Assembly (NCBI GenBank): GCA_965204715.1
Contig: OZ242009.1
Coordinates: 1,674,001-1,738,000 of the forward strand
DNA: 64,000 nt
Direction: 5' to 3'
Origin: CATOSP01 sp965204715
GTDB taxonomy: Bacteria > Chloroflexota > Dehalococcoidia > Lucifugimonadales > UBA3495
Part shown: in pieces, positions 23,913 to 33,029 of the stretch
Numbering within the stretch: position 1 is the stretch's first letter
How the letters are laid out: each line of letters opens with the position of its first letter
The notes under the pieces: generated by a model
The model's database searches: none
What the model was told of the DNA's origin: nothing
The model's input: the letters and a program-made list of their open reading frames with translations, nothing else
Position numbers and translations under genes: made by a program

Positions 23913-25270
23913 CCACACCACCCGACGCAACATCAACCAACGGCCAAGGGCACATCCTCAACAGCCTGCTCCTGTTCGGGGAAGTGCTGCGCAAGGCTGG
24001 CCTGGACGTTGGCTCCGGCAACATGCTGGACATGGTGCGGGCGATGGACCATGTGCCCTTCGGACGCAAGCAGGACTTCCGGCAGGCCGCCCGCTGCATC
24101 CTGGTCCATCGCAAGCAGGACCTTCCCCTGTTCGATGAGGCGTTTGAGGTGTTCTGGCGGACGCCCGCCACGAGGCAGATTACGCGGGATATAAAATCCC
24201 TGGGAGAGGAGCGACGCTACCGGAAGCCGGAGGTGGGGCCTCCACCCGCGGGTTCGGAACTTGGCTCGACTGACAAGGGCGAAGGAGACGCGCAGCCCGG
24301 GGACAGCATCGATCTGACCCAGACGTACAGCGCCCGGGAGGTGCTGCGGGCCAAGGACTTCGCCGATTTCAGTCCCTCGGAGATCACCGATGCCAGGCGG
24401 ATGATGGCCGAACTTTACTGGGACCTGGGAACCAGGCGCACCCGGCGATTGGTCCCCGGCGGCAGCGCATCCCTGGACCTGCGCCGGACCCTCCGCCGCA
24501 ACGTGAAGTACGGCGGGGAGCTTGTGGAGTTGACGGGGCAAAGCCGCAAAAACAAACCCAAGCCCCTGGTACTAATCTGCGACGTCAGCGGCTCGATGGA
24601 GCGTTACACCCGGATGTTGCTGCACTTCATCCACAGCATCGCCCGGAACTCCGCCGGAGGGATGAATAGGAGTGGGGCCCGAGGGGCGGGGAACGCGCAG
24701 CAGATCGAGGCGTTCCTGTTCGCAACACGCTTGACCCGGATCACCCGCTTCCTGGGCCACCGGAGCATCGACCAGGCGGTTACCGAGGTGTCTAAAGCGG
24801 TTCCCGACTGGGCCGGGGGCACCCGCATCGGCCAGGCAATCAAGACCTTTAACTTCCAGTGGTTGCGCCGGGTAGGGACCGGCAGTCCGGTCGTGTTGGT
24901 CATCTCCGACGGGTGGGACCGGGGCGAACCGGAGATGCTGGGGCGGGAGATGTCGCGGCTGCAACGGAGCTGCCACCGCCTCATCTGGCTGAACCCGCTG
25001 CTGGGGTCGCCGGACTATGAACCATTGACCCGGGGCATTCAGGCCGCCCTGCCCTATGTGGACGACTTCCTTCCCGTCCACAACTTGAACAGCCTGGAGG
25101 ACCTCGCCGATCACCTGAATAACCTGGCTCCGGAACGGCAGCCGGCACGGGCCTACCGCGCCCCTGTATCCGACGGCCCCGCTCCGGAACCGCCGCCGGT
25201 GGAGTACCGGGAGATCGACTCCGCCACTGCGCCGACATTCCGTCATCCCATGTGGGGAAGACGCCGGTAG
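23909..25270 (+). CDS. VWA-domain protein, CoxE-like
   Basis: A 453-residue protein: N-terminal helical region (to about 200), then a von Willebrand A domain with a complete MIDAS (D225-x-S227-x-S229 in CDVSGSME, T305 in WAGGTRIG, D334 in VISDGWD). The CoxE family partners MoxR ATPases in metal-cofactor assembly of CO dehydrogenase-like enzymes. ATG at 23909 overlaps the HEPN stop by 4 nt. No CO dehydrogenase genes are next to it, although a large xanthine-dehydrogenase-type subunit is at 45076. It is soluble, without a signal peptide. Confidence 0.87.
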   Translation: MTTPPDATSTNGQGHILNSLLLFGEVLRKAGLDVGSGNMLDMVRAMDHVPFGRKQDFRQAARCILVHRKQDLPLFDEAFEVFWRTPATRQITRDIKSLGEERRYRKPEVGPPPAGSELGSTDKGEGDAQPGDSIDLTQTYSAREVLRAKDFADFSPSEITDARRMMAELYWDLGTRRTRRLVPGGSASLDLRRTLRRNVKYGGELVELTGQSRKNKPKPLVLICDVSGSMERYTRMLLHFIHSIARNSAGGMNRSGARGAGNAQQIEAFLFATRLTRITRFLGHRSIDQAVTEVSKAVPDWAGGTRIGQAIKTFNFQWLRRVGTGSPVVLVISDGWDRGEPEMLGREMSRLQRSCHRLIWLNPLLGSPDYEPLTRGIQAALPYVDDFLPVHNLNSLEDLADHLNNLAPERQPARAYRAPVSDGPAPEPPPVEYREIDSATAPTFRHPMWGRRR

Positions 25271-25371
25271 GCAGGTCTACCGTACCGCTCGGTATGTGTT
25301 GGCAGCCGTACTCGGGATGGCCAACGCACGTTGAAAACGCTGGTCAGAATAAATGGTTGCCGGAACATTGG

Positions 25372-25395
25372 GATTAGTCCTAGAATCAGCTAATC
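25372..25395. promoter_or_regulatory. Short inverted repeat upstream of a CoA-transferase gene
   Basis: GATTAG (25372-25377) and CTAATC (25390-25395) with a 12-nt centre form a possible dimeric operator about 140 bp before the CoA-transferase start. The rest of 25271-25535 shows no gene or clear terminator. Confidence 0.3.
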
Positions 25396-25535
25396 TATTG
25401 TTTTCAGGATGCCAAACATGGCAGTGGTAAATGTTTACCAAGCGAAGCCCCACCTGTCACAGAGACCCATTTCGACCTGTATGGCATCCGGCGCATCTGG
25501 TAACGTCGCTCCTATCTCTCCAAGGGAGGCCCGAC

Positions 25536-26723
25536 ATGCAAGCCCTGGAAGGTATCAAGGTCGTTGAGGTTGCCCAGGTCTGGGCGGCCCCGGGGGCTGG
25601 CATGTACCTTGCCGACCAGGGCGCTGATGTAATTAAAATTGAACCGCCCTGGGGCGACGACGCGCGCCGAGTGTTCACCCAGCCGCCACTGCCCAATGGA
25701 GAAAGCCGTTCCTTTCTCCCCCTCAACCGCAACAAGCGGGGTGTGGCCGTGGACATCTCCCGCCCGGAGGGGCAGGATATCGTCTACCGGCTGGTAGACC
25801 AAGCCGACGTCTTCATCCACAACTTCCGGCCCGGCGTCGAGGACAAACTGGGCTATGACTACGGTTCCCTGAGCCAGCGCAACCCCGGACTGATATACGC
25901 CGCGGTGTCGGCCTTCGGGACGGAAGGCCCTTACGCTAACCGGCGCGGTTACGACCTGCTTTTCCAGTCCCTCTCAGGCATTCTCAGCAAGAGACGCGAC
26001 GAGGAAGGAATCCCTATATCCAGCGGAGTATGGGTCGCGGACTCTTCCGCGCCCATTGCCCTGGCCTACGGGATCGCTCTGGCCCTTCTGTCCCGTCACC
26101 GGACCGGGCGCGGCCAGAAGGTCGAAACCTCCCTGCTGCACATGGCGCTGGCGATGCAGACTGTGGACCTGGTCCGCACCGGGGCCGAAACTGAGCAGCG
26201 GGGCCAGCCGGACTTCTCCCGGCAGGCCCTCTACTCCCCCTACCGTTGCCAGGACGGGGGATTCGTCATCATGGTGGTGCTGAGCGACCAGCAATTTGCC
26301 GGGTTGTGCCGCGCACTGGACCTGGAGCACCTGCTATCTGACCCTGACTATTCCGACAACCTGAAGCGGGCGCAGAAGAGCGCGGAACTTCACGGTCTGA
26401 TCTCCGGCATCCTGTCCACCCGGCCCAGGGACCACTGGCTGCGGGCGCTTGAAGAGGCGGACGTTCCGGCGGCTCCCGTACTGGAGCGGGACGAGATTTT
26501 CAACCATCCCCAGATCGCAGCCAACCGGATGCTTGCTGTGCAGGACCATTCAGAGGCGGGAGCGGTGGACATGGTGAACATCCCTGTTCGGCTGTCGGAC
26601 ACTCCCGGCGGCTTGAGGTCGCCCGCTCCGGTCCTCGGCCAGCACACCGGGGAAGTGCTACGGGAACTGGGCTTCTGCGACGAGACAATTGCCCGGCTCA
26701 GGGCTGACAAGGTGATAGGCTGA
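25536..26723 (+). CDS. CaiB/BaiF family III CoA-transferase
   Basis: A 395-residue family III CoA-transferase. It has the opening 'GIKVVEVAQVWAAPGAGMYLADQGADVIKIE', the 'LNRNKRGVAVDI' strand and a candidate catalytic aspartate in 'RRGYDLLFQSLSG'. These enzymes move CoA between carboxylic acids through an aspartyl-CoA intermediate. Start ATG 25536 is chosen for the GGGAGG site upstream; the open frame begins 35 codons earlier. The next gene, a membrane protein, is 15 nt on. Substrates unknown; one of three such proteins in this window. Confidence 0.9.
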   Translation: MQALEGIKVVEVAQVWAAPGAGMYLADQGADVIKIEPPWGDDARRVFTQPPLPNGESRSFLPLNRNKRGVAVDISRPEGQDIVYRLVDQADVFIHNFRPGVEDKLGYDYGSLSQRNPGLIYAAVSAFGTEGPYANRRGYDLLFQSLSGILSKRRDEEGIPISSGVWVADSSAPIALAYGIALALLSRHRTGRGQKVETSLLHMALAMQTVDLVRTGAETEQRGQPDFSRQALYSPYRCQDGGFVIMVVLSDQQFAGLCRALDLEHLLSDPDYSDNLKRAQKSAELHGLISGILSTRPRDHWLRALEEADVPAAPVLERDEIFNHPQIAANRMLAVQDHSEAGAVDMVNIPVRLSDTPGGLRSPAPVLGQHTGEVLRELGFCDETIARLRADKVIG

Positions 26724-26738
26724 CCGGCGGAGCGTCCC

Positions 26739-27410
26739 ATGGAAACCCGCCCCGACAGTAAAATGACCACCTGCGCCGATTGCGGCGCACCTTTGGATGA
26801 GTACTCCAGGTACTGCGGCTCCTGCGGCGCGCCATCATCTGTTCGTGTGGCCCGCCAGGTATGGCCGGGGAACTCATCCTACCGGATTTCGACCCGCCGT
26901 ATTATCCTGATGGCGTTCCTCTCCCAGGGGATGTACCTGTTCTACTGGATATACTTCACCCGGAAGCAATACCTGGAGCACATTTACGCCGATGGAGACC
27001 CGGAATCGCGGGCCTTCAGCTTCTCCACTCTTTACACCCACATACGGTCCCTCAGGGATATGCTGGAGTCCGCCGGGATGGTCATGTCCATAAATGTGGG
27101 CACGACCTACCTGCTCATATTCACCTACCTGATATTGATTGTGATAGGGTCGCTGATGAACGGCGATCTACCCGGCTGGGACCCGATAGCCGACTGGGCG
27201 CCCCCGGCGTCAATGAGTATCAAATTCCTCTCGGTCGTTCTTTTGTCAGCGGCGTTGATAAAAATACAGGGCAGCCTGAACCGTTTCTGGGATATAGTGA
27301 ACTGGGGGCAAAGCGCCCCTGCCAGGGCCAGCCTGGTGGAGATAGGGCTTGCCATTTGGGGAAGCATCGCCTGGTCAAGCGACATTGCAACCATGATAGA
27401 GTATCTATAG
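26739..27410 (+). CDS. Zinc-ribbon membrane protein (DUF4234-like), copy 1
   Basis: A 223-residue protein: N-terminal zinc ribbon with two CxxC pairs (CADCGAPL, CGSCGAP), then about three to four membrane helices, including 'IILMAFLSQGMYLFYWIYFTRKQY' typical of DUF4234. The start follows GGCGGAG. A paralogue starts 80 nt downstream. Zinc-ribbon plus membrane proteins of this sort are common in Chloroflexota and Firmicutes; no biochemical role is known. Confidence 0.75.
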   Translation: METRPDSKMTTCADCGAPLDEYSRYCGSCGAPSSVRVARQVWPGNSSYRISTRRIILMAFLSQGMYLFYWIYFTRKQYLEHIYADGDPESRAFSFSTLYTHIRSLRDMLESAGMVMSINVGTTYLLIFTYLILIVIGSLMNGDLPGWDPIADWAPPASMSIKFLSVVLLSAALIKIQGSLNRFWDIVNWGQSAPARASLVEIGLAIWGSIAWSSDIATMIEYL

Positions 27411-27490
27411 GCCCGCCAACCGGCTCCCCGTTCTTACGGGGACAGGGACGCTTCTTCCGGCAGCGCCAATCAACCTGATACGGACAGCTT

Positions 27491-28228
27491 GTGGAAACTC
27501 GCCCCAACACTGACTCGACCCCATGTAATAACTGCGGCACTGTCAACGAGCCGTCAGCCCGCTTCTGCGGCAACTGCGGCGTTGGACTCGTGGCTCCCAT
27601 AGCCCGCGATGAGACCCCTCGCCCGGTGATGGCCCTGGACCGGGACTCATCCTACTATATACCGGGGCAACGCATCGTCGTTATGATGGCCCTGTCCTCG
27701 GGTCTGTACCTCTTCTACTGGCTCTATATAACCTGGAAGCAGTACCAGGAGTACACCGGGGACGAGGTGTATCCTGTATGGCACGCCCTCACCCGGCTTG
27801 TTCCGGTCTACGGTCTGTTTCGCATCTATGCCCACATGCAGACCTTCCGGAACCTTATGGATTCCGCCAATGTTCCCTCTTCAATTCTCCCCGGACCCAT
27901 AGTGATCATCGTGCTCATGTCGGACCTCACCAACGTGATGGCATTGATATTGAACGGCACATTCTCAGGGGAACCGGCCTCCCAGGCAATGTCCAACTTC
28001 GCCCTCGCCGTCAACATTCTTTCCCTGGCCTTTCAGTCCGGCATACTGTTAATCGTCCAGCGGAACCTGAACAGTTACTGGGTGCATGTGAACGGGGGGC
28101 CGCTGCCTCCGGCCAGATATGGGACCGGAGAAATAGTGCTCGCCGCCATCGGGACAGCCGGGTGGATGCTTACCGCCGCCCTGCTGCTCGGGTATATCGA
28201 CCCCGCGCCTGCGGGTCAGGTCCCGTAA
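27491..28228 (+). CDS. Zinc-ribbon membrane protein (DUF4234-like), copy 2
   Basis: A 245-residue paralogue of the gene before it: zinc ribbon 'CNNCGTVNEPSARFCGNCG', then 'IVVMMALSSGLYLFYWLYITWKQY' and further helices ending near 230. Both proteins open with METRP, and identity is highest in the ribbon and first helix, showing a tandem duplication with divergence. The start is GTG at 27491. The 80-nt spacer holds a 5-bp hairpin without a T-run. Between its stop and the CocE gene (28229-28409) I see nothing. Confidence 0.75.
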   Translation: METRPNTDSTPCNNCGTVNEPSARFCGNCGVGLVAPIARDETPRPVMALDRDSSYYIPGQRIVVMMALSSGLYLFYWLYITWKQYQEYTGDEVYPVWHALTRLVPVYGLFRIYAHMQTFRNLMDSANVPSSILPGPIVIIVLMSDLTNVMALILNGTFSGEPASQAMSNFALAVNILSLAFQSGILLIVQRNLNSYWVHVNGGPLPPARYGTGEIVLAAIGTAGWMLTAALLLGYIDPAPAGQVP

Positions 28229-28409
28229 ACCACGAGGCCAACCTGCAATACACCGTTGGGGCCGGACTCCTCAGTTGATGGCAACAACATTGACTCCCTT
28301 CCGCCCGTAAAGGTATCCTAGCTGCGGCAGTGACATCGCTGACCAGTCCGGCGAACGATGCCCGGCGGCGACCGGCCAACCCCATCCAACCGCGCCGGTG
28401 GAGGGCAAA

Positions 28410-30185
28410 TTGGCTTCCCAGACGGCGGCTTCTCCTCACCCGCCAAATGTAGTCCGCGAACGCAACGTCATGGTCCCCATGCGCGACGGGGTGCGTTTGG
28501 CGTGCGACGTGGTCCGCCCCGATGCTCCGGGACGGTATCCGGTGCTGGTCACCCGAGGCCCCTACGGCAAGGACGGCTATGTGGGCAACCCGGACCATTC
28601 TATGTGGTACTTCTCCGGCCGGGGCTACGTGGTGGTCAGCCAGGACTGCCGCGCCCGCTTCGAGTCGGAAGGCGGGGACTACAACCCACTGTTCCAGGAA
28701 GTCCAGGACGGCTACGACACCGTGGAATGGGCCGCCCGCCAGCCCTGGTCCAACGGGAGGGTTGGCACCACCGGACAGTCATACCTCGGCGCAACCCAGT
28801 ACACCCTGGCCGTCAACAACCCCCTGCCGCCGCATCTCCAGACGATGGCCCCGGTCTCGGCCTCCTCCGACTTCCACCAGAGCTGGGTCTACCACACCGG
28901 CGGAGCAATGGAATGGGGCTGGATGGTGCCCTACGCCATCCACAAGGGGCGCAATACCCTGGAGCGTCTGGGCCGGACCGACCTGTTGGAGAAGGTCGAT
29001 GAATACCTGCTGCCCGCGGACAACTTCGCCCAACCGCTGACCGATGAATGGTTCCGCCACCTGCCCCTGAGCGACTGGACAGCCCTGCTGAAAGAAACGG
29101 CCCCCTACTTTCAGGAGTACCTGGCCAACGAGCAGGACGGTCCCTACTGGTGGCGAATCAACCTCAACCGTCACCTGTCGGGCATCACCATACCGATGTT
29201 CCACGTCAGTTCCTGGTACGACATCTTCCTGGAAGGCGCGCTGAACGCCTACACGGGCATCCGGGAGAGCGGCGGCAGCCAACTGGCTCGGGACAACCAG
29301 AAGCTGCTGGTCGGCCCCTGGGCGCACATCCGCCCCTACACCGGGCCGACTTCCGGCGACACCGGGGACATAGACTTCGGCGAAGACGCCCGTATAGAGC
29401 TTCACGAATACCTGCTGCGCTGGTTCGACTGGTGGCTGAAAGACCGGGATACGGGCATCATGGACGACCCGCCGGTCTACCTGTTCGTCATGGGGGAGAA
29501 CCGCTGGCGCTACGAAAACGAGTGGCCGCTGGCCCGGACTCATTACACCCGGTACTACCTCCACTCAGACGGCCCGGCCAACACCCGCCACGGTTCAGGG
29601 ACCCTTTCCACCATGCCCCCAGGCGAAGAGTCCCCGGACTCCTACGTCTACGACCCCCATGACCCTGTCCCAACGCAACGGGGCAACACCCTGATCATTC
29701 CCCACGGCGTCGCGGACCAGCGGGACGTGGAAGACCGCCAGGACGTGCTGGTCTACACCTCCGGGCCGCTGGACCGGGACATGGAGATTACCGGCCCCAT
29801 CAGCGTCCGTCTGTTCGCCGCGTCCAGCACGGTGGACACCGACTTCACGGCCAAGCTGGTTGACGTAAGGCCCGACGGTTACGCCCAAAATTTACAGGAC
29901 GGCATAGTCCGCGCCCGCTACCGGACATCGGCGTCGCAGCCCTCGCCCATCACTCCGGGCCGGGTCCACGACTACACCATCGATCTGTGGGCCACCAGCC
30001 ACGTCGTCCGGGCGGGCCACCGGCTGCGGGTGGAAATCTCCAGCAGCAACTTTCCCCGCTTCGACCGCAATCCCAACACCGGCGCACCCATTGGCCAGGA
30101 CGCGCATCTCGAGACTGCCCGGCAGGAAGTCCACCACTCGGCGGCTTACCCGTCCCATATCATTCTGCCGGTGATACCCAGATAA
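28410..30185 (+). CDS. CocE/NonD family hydrolase (X-Pro dipeptidyl-peptidase S15 type)
   Basis: A 591-residue alpha/beta hydrolase of the CocE/NonD group. The nucleophile elbow 'GTTGQSYLGATQ' holds the catalytic Ser (near 130), preceded by the oxyanion tyrosine region 'TRGPYGK', and a C-terminal jelly-roll domain (about 355-590). It hydrolyses esters or acyl-peptide bonds; cocaine esterase is one member. TTG 28410 is preferred because GGAGGG lies about 5 nt upstream; GTG 28398 is the other option. There is no signal peptide, so it acts in the cytoplasm. It precedes a gluconate dehydrogenase subunit-3-like gene. Confidence 0.88.
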   Translation: MASQTAASPHPPNVVRERNVMVPMRDGVRLACDVVRPDAPGRYPVLVTRGPYGKDGYVGNPDHSMWYFSGRGYVVVSQDCRARFESEGGDYNPLFQEVQDGYDTVEWAARQPWSNGRVGTTGQSYLGATQYTLAVNNPLPPHLQTMAPVSASSDFHQSWVYHTGGAMEWGWMVPYAIHKGRNTLERLGRTDLLEKVDEYLLPADNFAQPLTDEWFRHLPLSDWTALLKETAPYFQEYLANEQDGPYWWRINLNRHLSGITIPMFHVSSWYDIFLEGALNAYTGIRESGGSQLARDNQKLLVGPWAHIRPYTGPTSGDTGDIDFGEDARIELHEYLLRWFDWWLKDRDTGIMDDPPVYLFVMGENRWRYENEWPLARTHYTRYYLHSDGPANTRHGSGTLSTMPPGEESPDSYVYDPHDPVPTQRGNTLIIPHGVADQRDVEDRQDVLVYTSGPLDRDMEITGPISVRLFAASSTVDTDFTAKLVDVRPDGYAQNLQDGIVRARYRTSASQPSPITPGRVHDYTIDLWATSHVVRAGHRLRVEISSSNFPRFDRNPNTGAPIGQDAHLETARQEVHHSAAYPSHIILPVIPR

Positions 30186-30265
30186 CCCGTCAGGGTTTGT
30201 GTCCCTCACGGGCCAGGCAACCGGCGAATAACACTGTCAGACGAGAGACGGAGGTATAGACCAAC

Positions 30266-30727
30266 ATGCCCGCAATCGACCGCGTTCTGACCGATGATCA
30301 GATGGCGCTGCTCACCACAGTCGTGGACCGCATCATCCCGCAGAGCGAGGAGATGCCCAGCGCGTCCGAGATGAGTTTGACGGATTTCATCGAGGGTGTT
30401 CTGGTGGCCCAGACGCCACTGCGGAGGCTGTTCATCGAGGGGCTGGCCCAGATTGAAATCTCGGCTGCCCGGAATGGCGGGAGTTTTGGCGACCTCTCCG
30501 GGGAGAGCCAGGACGCGGCCCTGCGGGAAGTGGAAGCCTCCAACGCCGCATTCTTCGATGAGTTGGTGCGCCAGACCTATAATGGCTACTACACCAACCC
30601 GGAGGTATTCCGGAAATTGGGCATCCCGGATAGTTCCGACCCAGGCTCGGGCAGGCAGCCGGAGCTGCTCGACGTCTCCCTTCTGGAGAAACAACGACAG
30701 CGCGCTCCCTTCTGGAGGCCCGTCTAG
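30266..30727 (+). CDS. Gluconate 2-dehydrogenase subunit 3 family protein
   Basis: A 153-residue protein of the gluconate 2-dehydrogenase gamma/subunit 3 family, recognised by 'LTTVVDRIIPQSEEMPSAS' near the N-terminus and the 'NGYYTNPEVFRKLGI' motif near 110. Subunit 3 normally assists a GMC-type flavoprotein and a cytochrome c in periplasmic sugar oxidation and often has a Tat signal; this one has none. No flavoprotein or cytochrome gene is adjacent. Start has a GGAGGT-like site (ACGGAGGTATAG). It may serve a distant dehydrogenase. Confidence 0.78.
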   Translation: MPAIDRVLTDDQMALLTTVVDRIIPQSEEMPSASEMSLTDFIEGVLVAQTPLRRLFIEGLAQIEISAARNGGSFGDLSGESQDAALREVEASNAAFFDELVRQTYNGYYTNPEVFRKLGIPDSSDPGSGRQPELLDVSLLEKQRQRAPFWRPV

Positions 30728-30815
30728 CCACGGGCGTATCAACCCGGGGACCCAGAGGCCGCATACGGGTTACATAGGCGGTGGCCCGACAGTCCTGAAT
30801 TGAGGGGAACATCAG

Positions 30816-31480
30816 TTGGCCACGGCAGATTTCGACCAGCAACTGAACGGCCTGGAACGGGAAACCGGCATATTGGCCGAAATCGTTGAACGCGCTGTCC
30901 AAAGAGCAATCGACGCACTCAAAAGCCGGGACCTGGACGCATCGCAGCGGGTGGTCCACGAGGACGACTTCATCGACCAGAAGCGACTGGAGATTGAGGA
31001 CAGGTGCGTTGATCTGATCGCCACCCAGCAGCCTATGGGCATAGACCTCCGCGTCATCATTTCCCTGCTCCACATAGTCAACGAACTGGAGCGCATGGGG
31101 GACTACGCCGAGGGCATAGCCAAGATCAGCCTGATGATGGGCGATGAACCTACCCTCAAGCCCCTGATCGACATTCCCCGCATGACCGAACTGGCCACCA
31201 GGATGCTCCGCGACTCCATCGACTCCTTGGAGACCCGGGACGTTGACAAAGCCAACCGGGACCGGGGGGACGACGATGCGGTTGACCAGCTCTACGGCCA
31301 GGTGTACCGGGAACTGCTCCTGTACATGATCGAAGACCCCGGACCATCCAGCGCGCCACATACCTGCTCTGGGTAGCCCATGACCCGGAGCGCATCGCGG
31401 ACCGGGCGACGAACATTGCCGAGCGGGTCACATTCCTGGTCACCGGAAGAATGGTGGAAGGCAAAGTCTGGACCTTCTAG
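30816..31480 (+). pseudogene. phoU: PhoU, frameshifted near the C-terminus
   Basis: Three-helix repeats of PhoU are clear: 'VERAVQRAIDALKSRDLDAS', 'VVHEDDFIDQKRLEIEDRC', 'RVIISLLHIVNELERMGDYAEGIAK'. The first frame stops at 31376 after 'IEDPGPSSAPHTCSG'. In the next frame the family's C-terminal repeat continues: 'TIQRATYLLWVAHDPERIAD', then 'RATNIAERVTFLVTGRMVEG', to TAG 31478-31480. One extra C in the run at 31337-31340 would restore a 221-residue PhoU. PhoU restrains the phosphate sensor and the Pst transporter; no pst or phoR genes are near. The break may be real or a sequencing error. Confidence 0.85.
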
Positions 31481-31556
31481 CCCGCCTTCCATCACCCCCG
31501 GGGGGACGCACCCCTCCGCTGGAAGAGACGCCCAGAGGGTTGTTCTGCCACGCTGG

Positions 31557-32462
31557 TCACACGCTGAACGCCAGTTGCAACTGGCGTTGCGGCTGGGGCA
31601 TTTCCTTTACGGGAACTCTGGCGGATAGTCCCCAACTGAGCCGGGCGTCTTCCACGATCTTCATCACCTGGGATGTGTAGTCCTTGGGAGCGTAAGTTTT
31701 GCGATACAGCTTCGCATAGGCCGGGGACAGGTGAGGGTATGCTTCCCGCAACAAGGGCATAAACCACTCCTTTGAACCCGGCTTCAGGAACAGAACGTTG
31801 GCCCCCATGAATTGGGCCTTGTGCTGCGCCGCCGTCGCGGCCACCTCGTTAATGCTCTCGGAACTGTCGGAGATTCCCGGAATCAGCGGGGCCATCATCA
31901 CCCCTGCGGGGACCCCGTGCTCCACCAGGTATTGCATCGCCTCCATGCGGGCCATCGGGCTGGGAGTACCCGGCTCGGTCGTCTTCCAAACCTCTTCGTC
32001 AACGCTGCCGATGCTGAAGTTGACCCGGACATCGGCGACCCGGCGCAGCTCCCGCAGCACATCCACGTCCCTCTTGGCCAGCACTCCCTTGGTGGTGATG
32101 GACGCCGGGTTCTCGAACTCGCACAGTACTTCAATGATCCTGCGGGTCAGGCGGTACTCGGCCTCGGCAGGCTCGTATGGGTCGGACGCGGTGCCGATGG
32201 CTATGCTTTCACCCCGCCAGCTTGGCCGCTTCAACTCCTTTCGCAGCACCTCCGGAGCGTTGACCTTGGCAAAGACCCTCTGCTCGAACTCCCTGCCGGC
32301 GTCCAGCCCCCAGTACTCGTGGGTGGGCCGGGCATAGCAGTAGCGGCAGGCGTGGCGGCATCCCCGGTAGGGGTTGAGCGTCCAGCGGAACGGAAAGTTC
32401 GGGACGTCCAGCTTGTTTAGCAAGGACTTGCATTGGATTTCCTGTACATCTGCGCCTGCCAT
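31557..32462 (-). CDS. SPL-type radical SAM protein (Rv2578c/PA0069 family)
   Basis: A 301-residue radical SAM protein with C35-x3-C39-x2-C42 (GCRHACRYCYA) binding a 4Fe-4S cluster, then 'IGTASDPYEPAE' and 'SITTKGVLAKRDVDVL', characteristic of the spore-photoproduct-lyase-like group outside Bacillus. The reaction of this subgroup is not established. Start ATG 32462 has AAGGAGG upstream. Convergent with phoU: its stop is 76 nt from the phoU end. The gap 32463-32595 to the divergent PaREP1 gene should carry both promoters. Confidence 0.87.
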   Translation of the reverse strand: MAGADVQEIQCKSLLNKLDVPNFPFRWTLNPYRGCRHACRYCYARPTHEYWGLDAGREFEQRVFAKVNAPEVLRKELKRPSWRGESIAIGTASDPYEPAEAEYRLTRRIIEVLCEFENPASITTKGVLAKRDVDVLRELRRVADVRVNFSIGSVDEEVWKTTEPGTPSPMARMEAMQYLVEHGVPAGVMMAPLIPGISDSSESINEVAATAAQHKAQFMGANVLFLKPGSKEWFMPLLREAYPHLSPAYAKLYRKTYAPKDYTSQVMKIVEDARLSWGLSARVPVKEMPQPQRQLQLAFSV

Positions 32463-32595
32463 CTCGCGCCTCCTTGGGTATGGCCTGTTGGATCGTATGT
32501 TCTAATGGTAGATGGGATACACAGGCATCATCAATGGGCAAATGTCAGTAGCGCCAAGAATTCCTGGTAGAATTTGAGGGCAACGAGGAAGGAAA

Positions 32596-32967
32596 ATGCA
32601 GGGACAGGAATCTTTAACGGAGAAACGCACCCGGCTTGCCCGCAAGCTCCTGGAGAACGCGGAGCAGGAGATAGCCGCGGGCGACCTGGTCCAGGGGAGC
32701 GAAATGCTATGGGGTGCGACCAGCCAGGCCCTCAAAGCCTATTGCGCCAGCCACGGCCTGCCTCACGGCAGATATGCGCAACGGCGACAAGCCGTTTTTG
32801 ACCTGGCCACCCGGCAAAACGACCCGGCTGTCCGGCTGGCCTCTTTTACAGCCCAGGCATACCACGCCAATTTCTACAACGACTGGATGGAGCAGGAAGA
32901 CCTGGACAGTTACCTGCCCGACATCCAGCATCTTGTCGAAACAATCCTCAAGGCGAAGTCAGAATAA
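32596..32967 (+). CDS. PaREP1/HEPN-like small protein
   Basis: A 123-residue helical protein with 'LLENAEQEIAAGDLVQGSEMLWGATSQALKAY', the PaREP1 family pattern, followed by 'QAYHANFYNDWMEQEDLDSYL'. The same layout appears in the gene at 8555, there with an extra C-terminal part. Start ATG follows GAGGAAGG. Such proteins are thought to share the HEPN fold, but the R-x4-H RNase motif is not seen, so RNase activity is not supported. Function unknown. Confidence 0.7.
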   Translation: MQGQESLTEKRTRLARKLLENAEQEIAAGDLVQGSEMLWGATSQALKAYCASHGLPHGRYAQRRQAVFDLATRQNDPAVRLASFTAQAYHANFYNDWMEQEDLDSYLPDIQHLVETILKAKSE

Positions 32968-33029
32968 CCCACAGCCTGCCCAGAGGCGTGCAAGCATCCA
33001 GAGAAGGAAGGAATGAAGGAAGCGCGAGA

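Noticed and set aside
27426..27441. Hairpin CCCCG-TTCTTA-CGGGG between the zinc-ribbon paralogues
   Set aside because: Only 5 bp of stem and no T-run, so it is not called a terminator.
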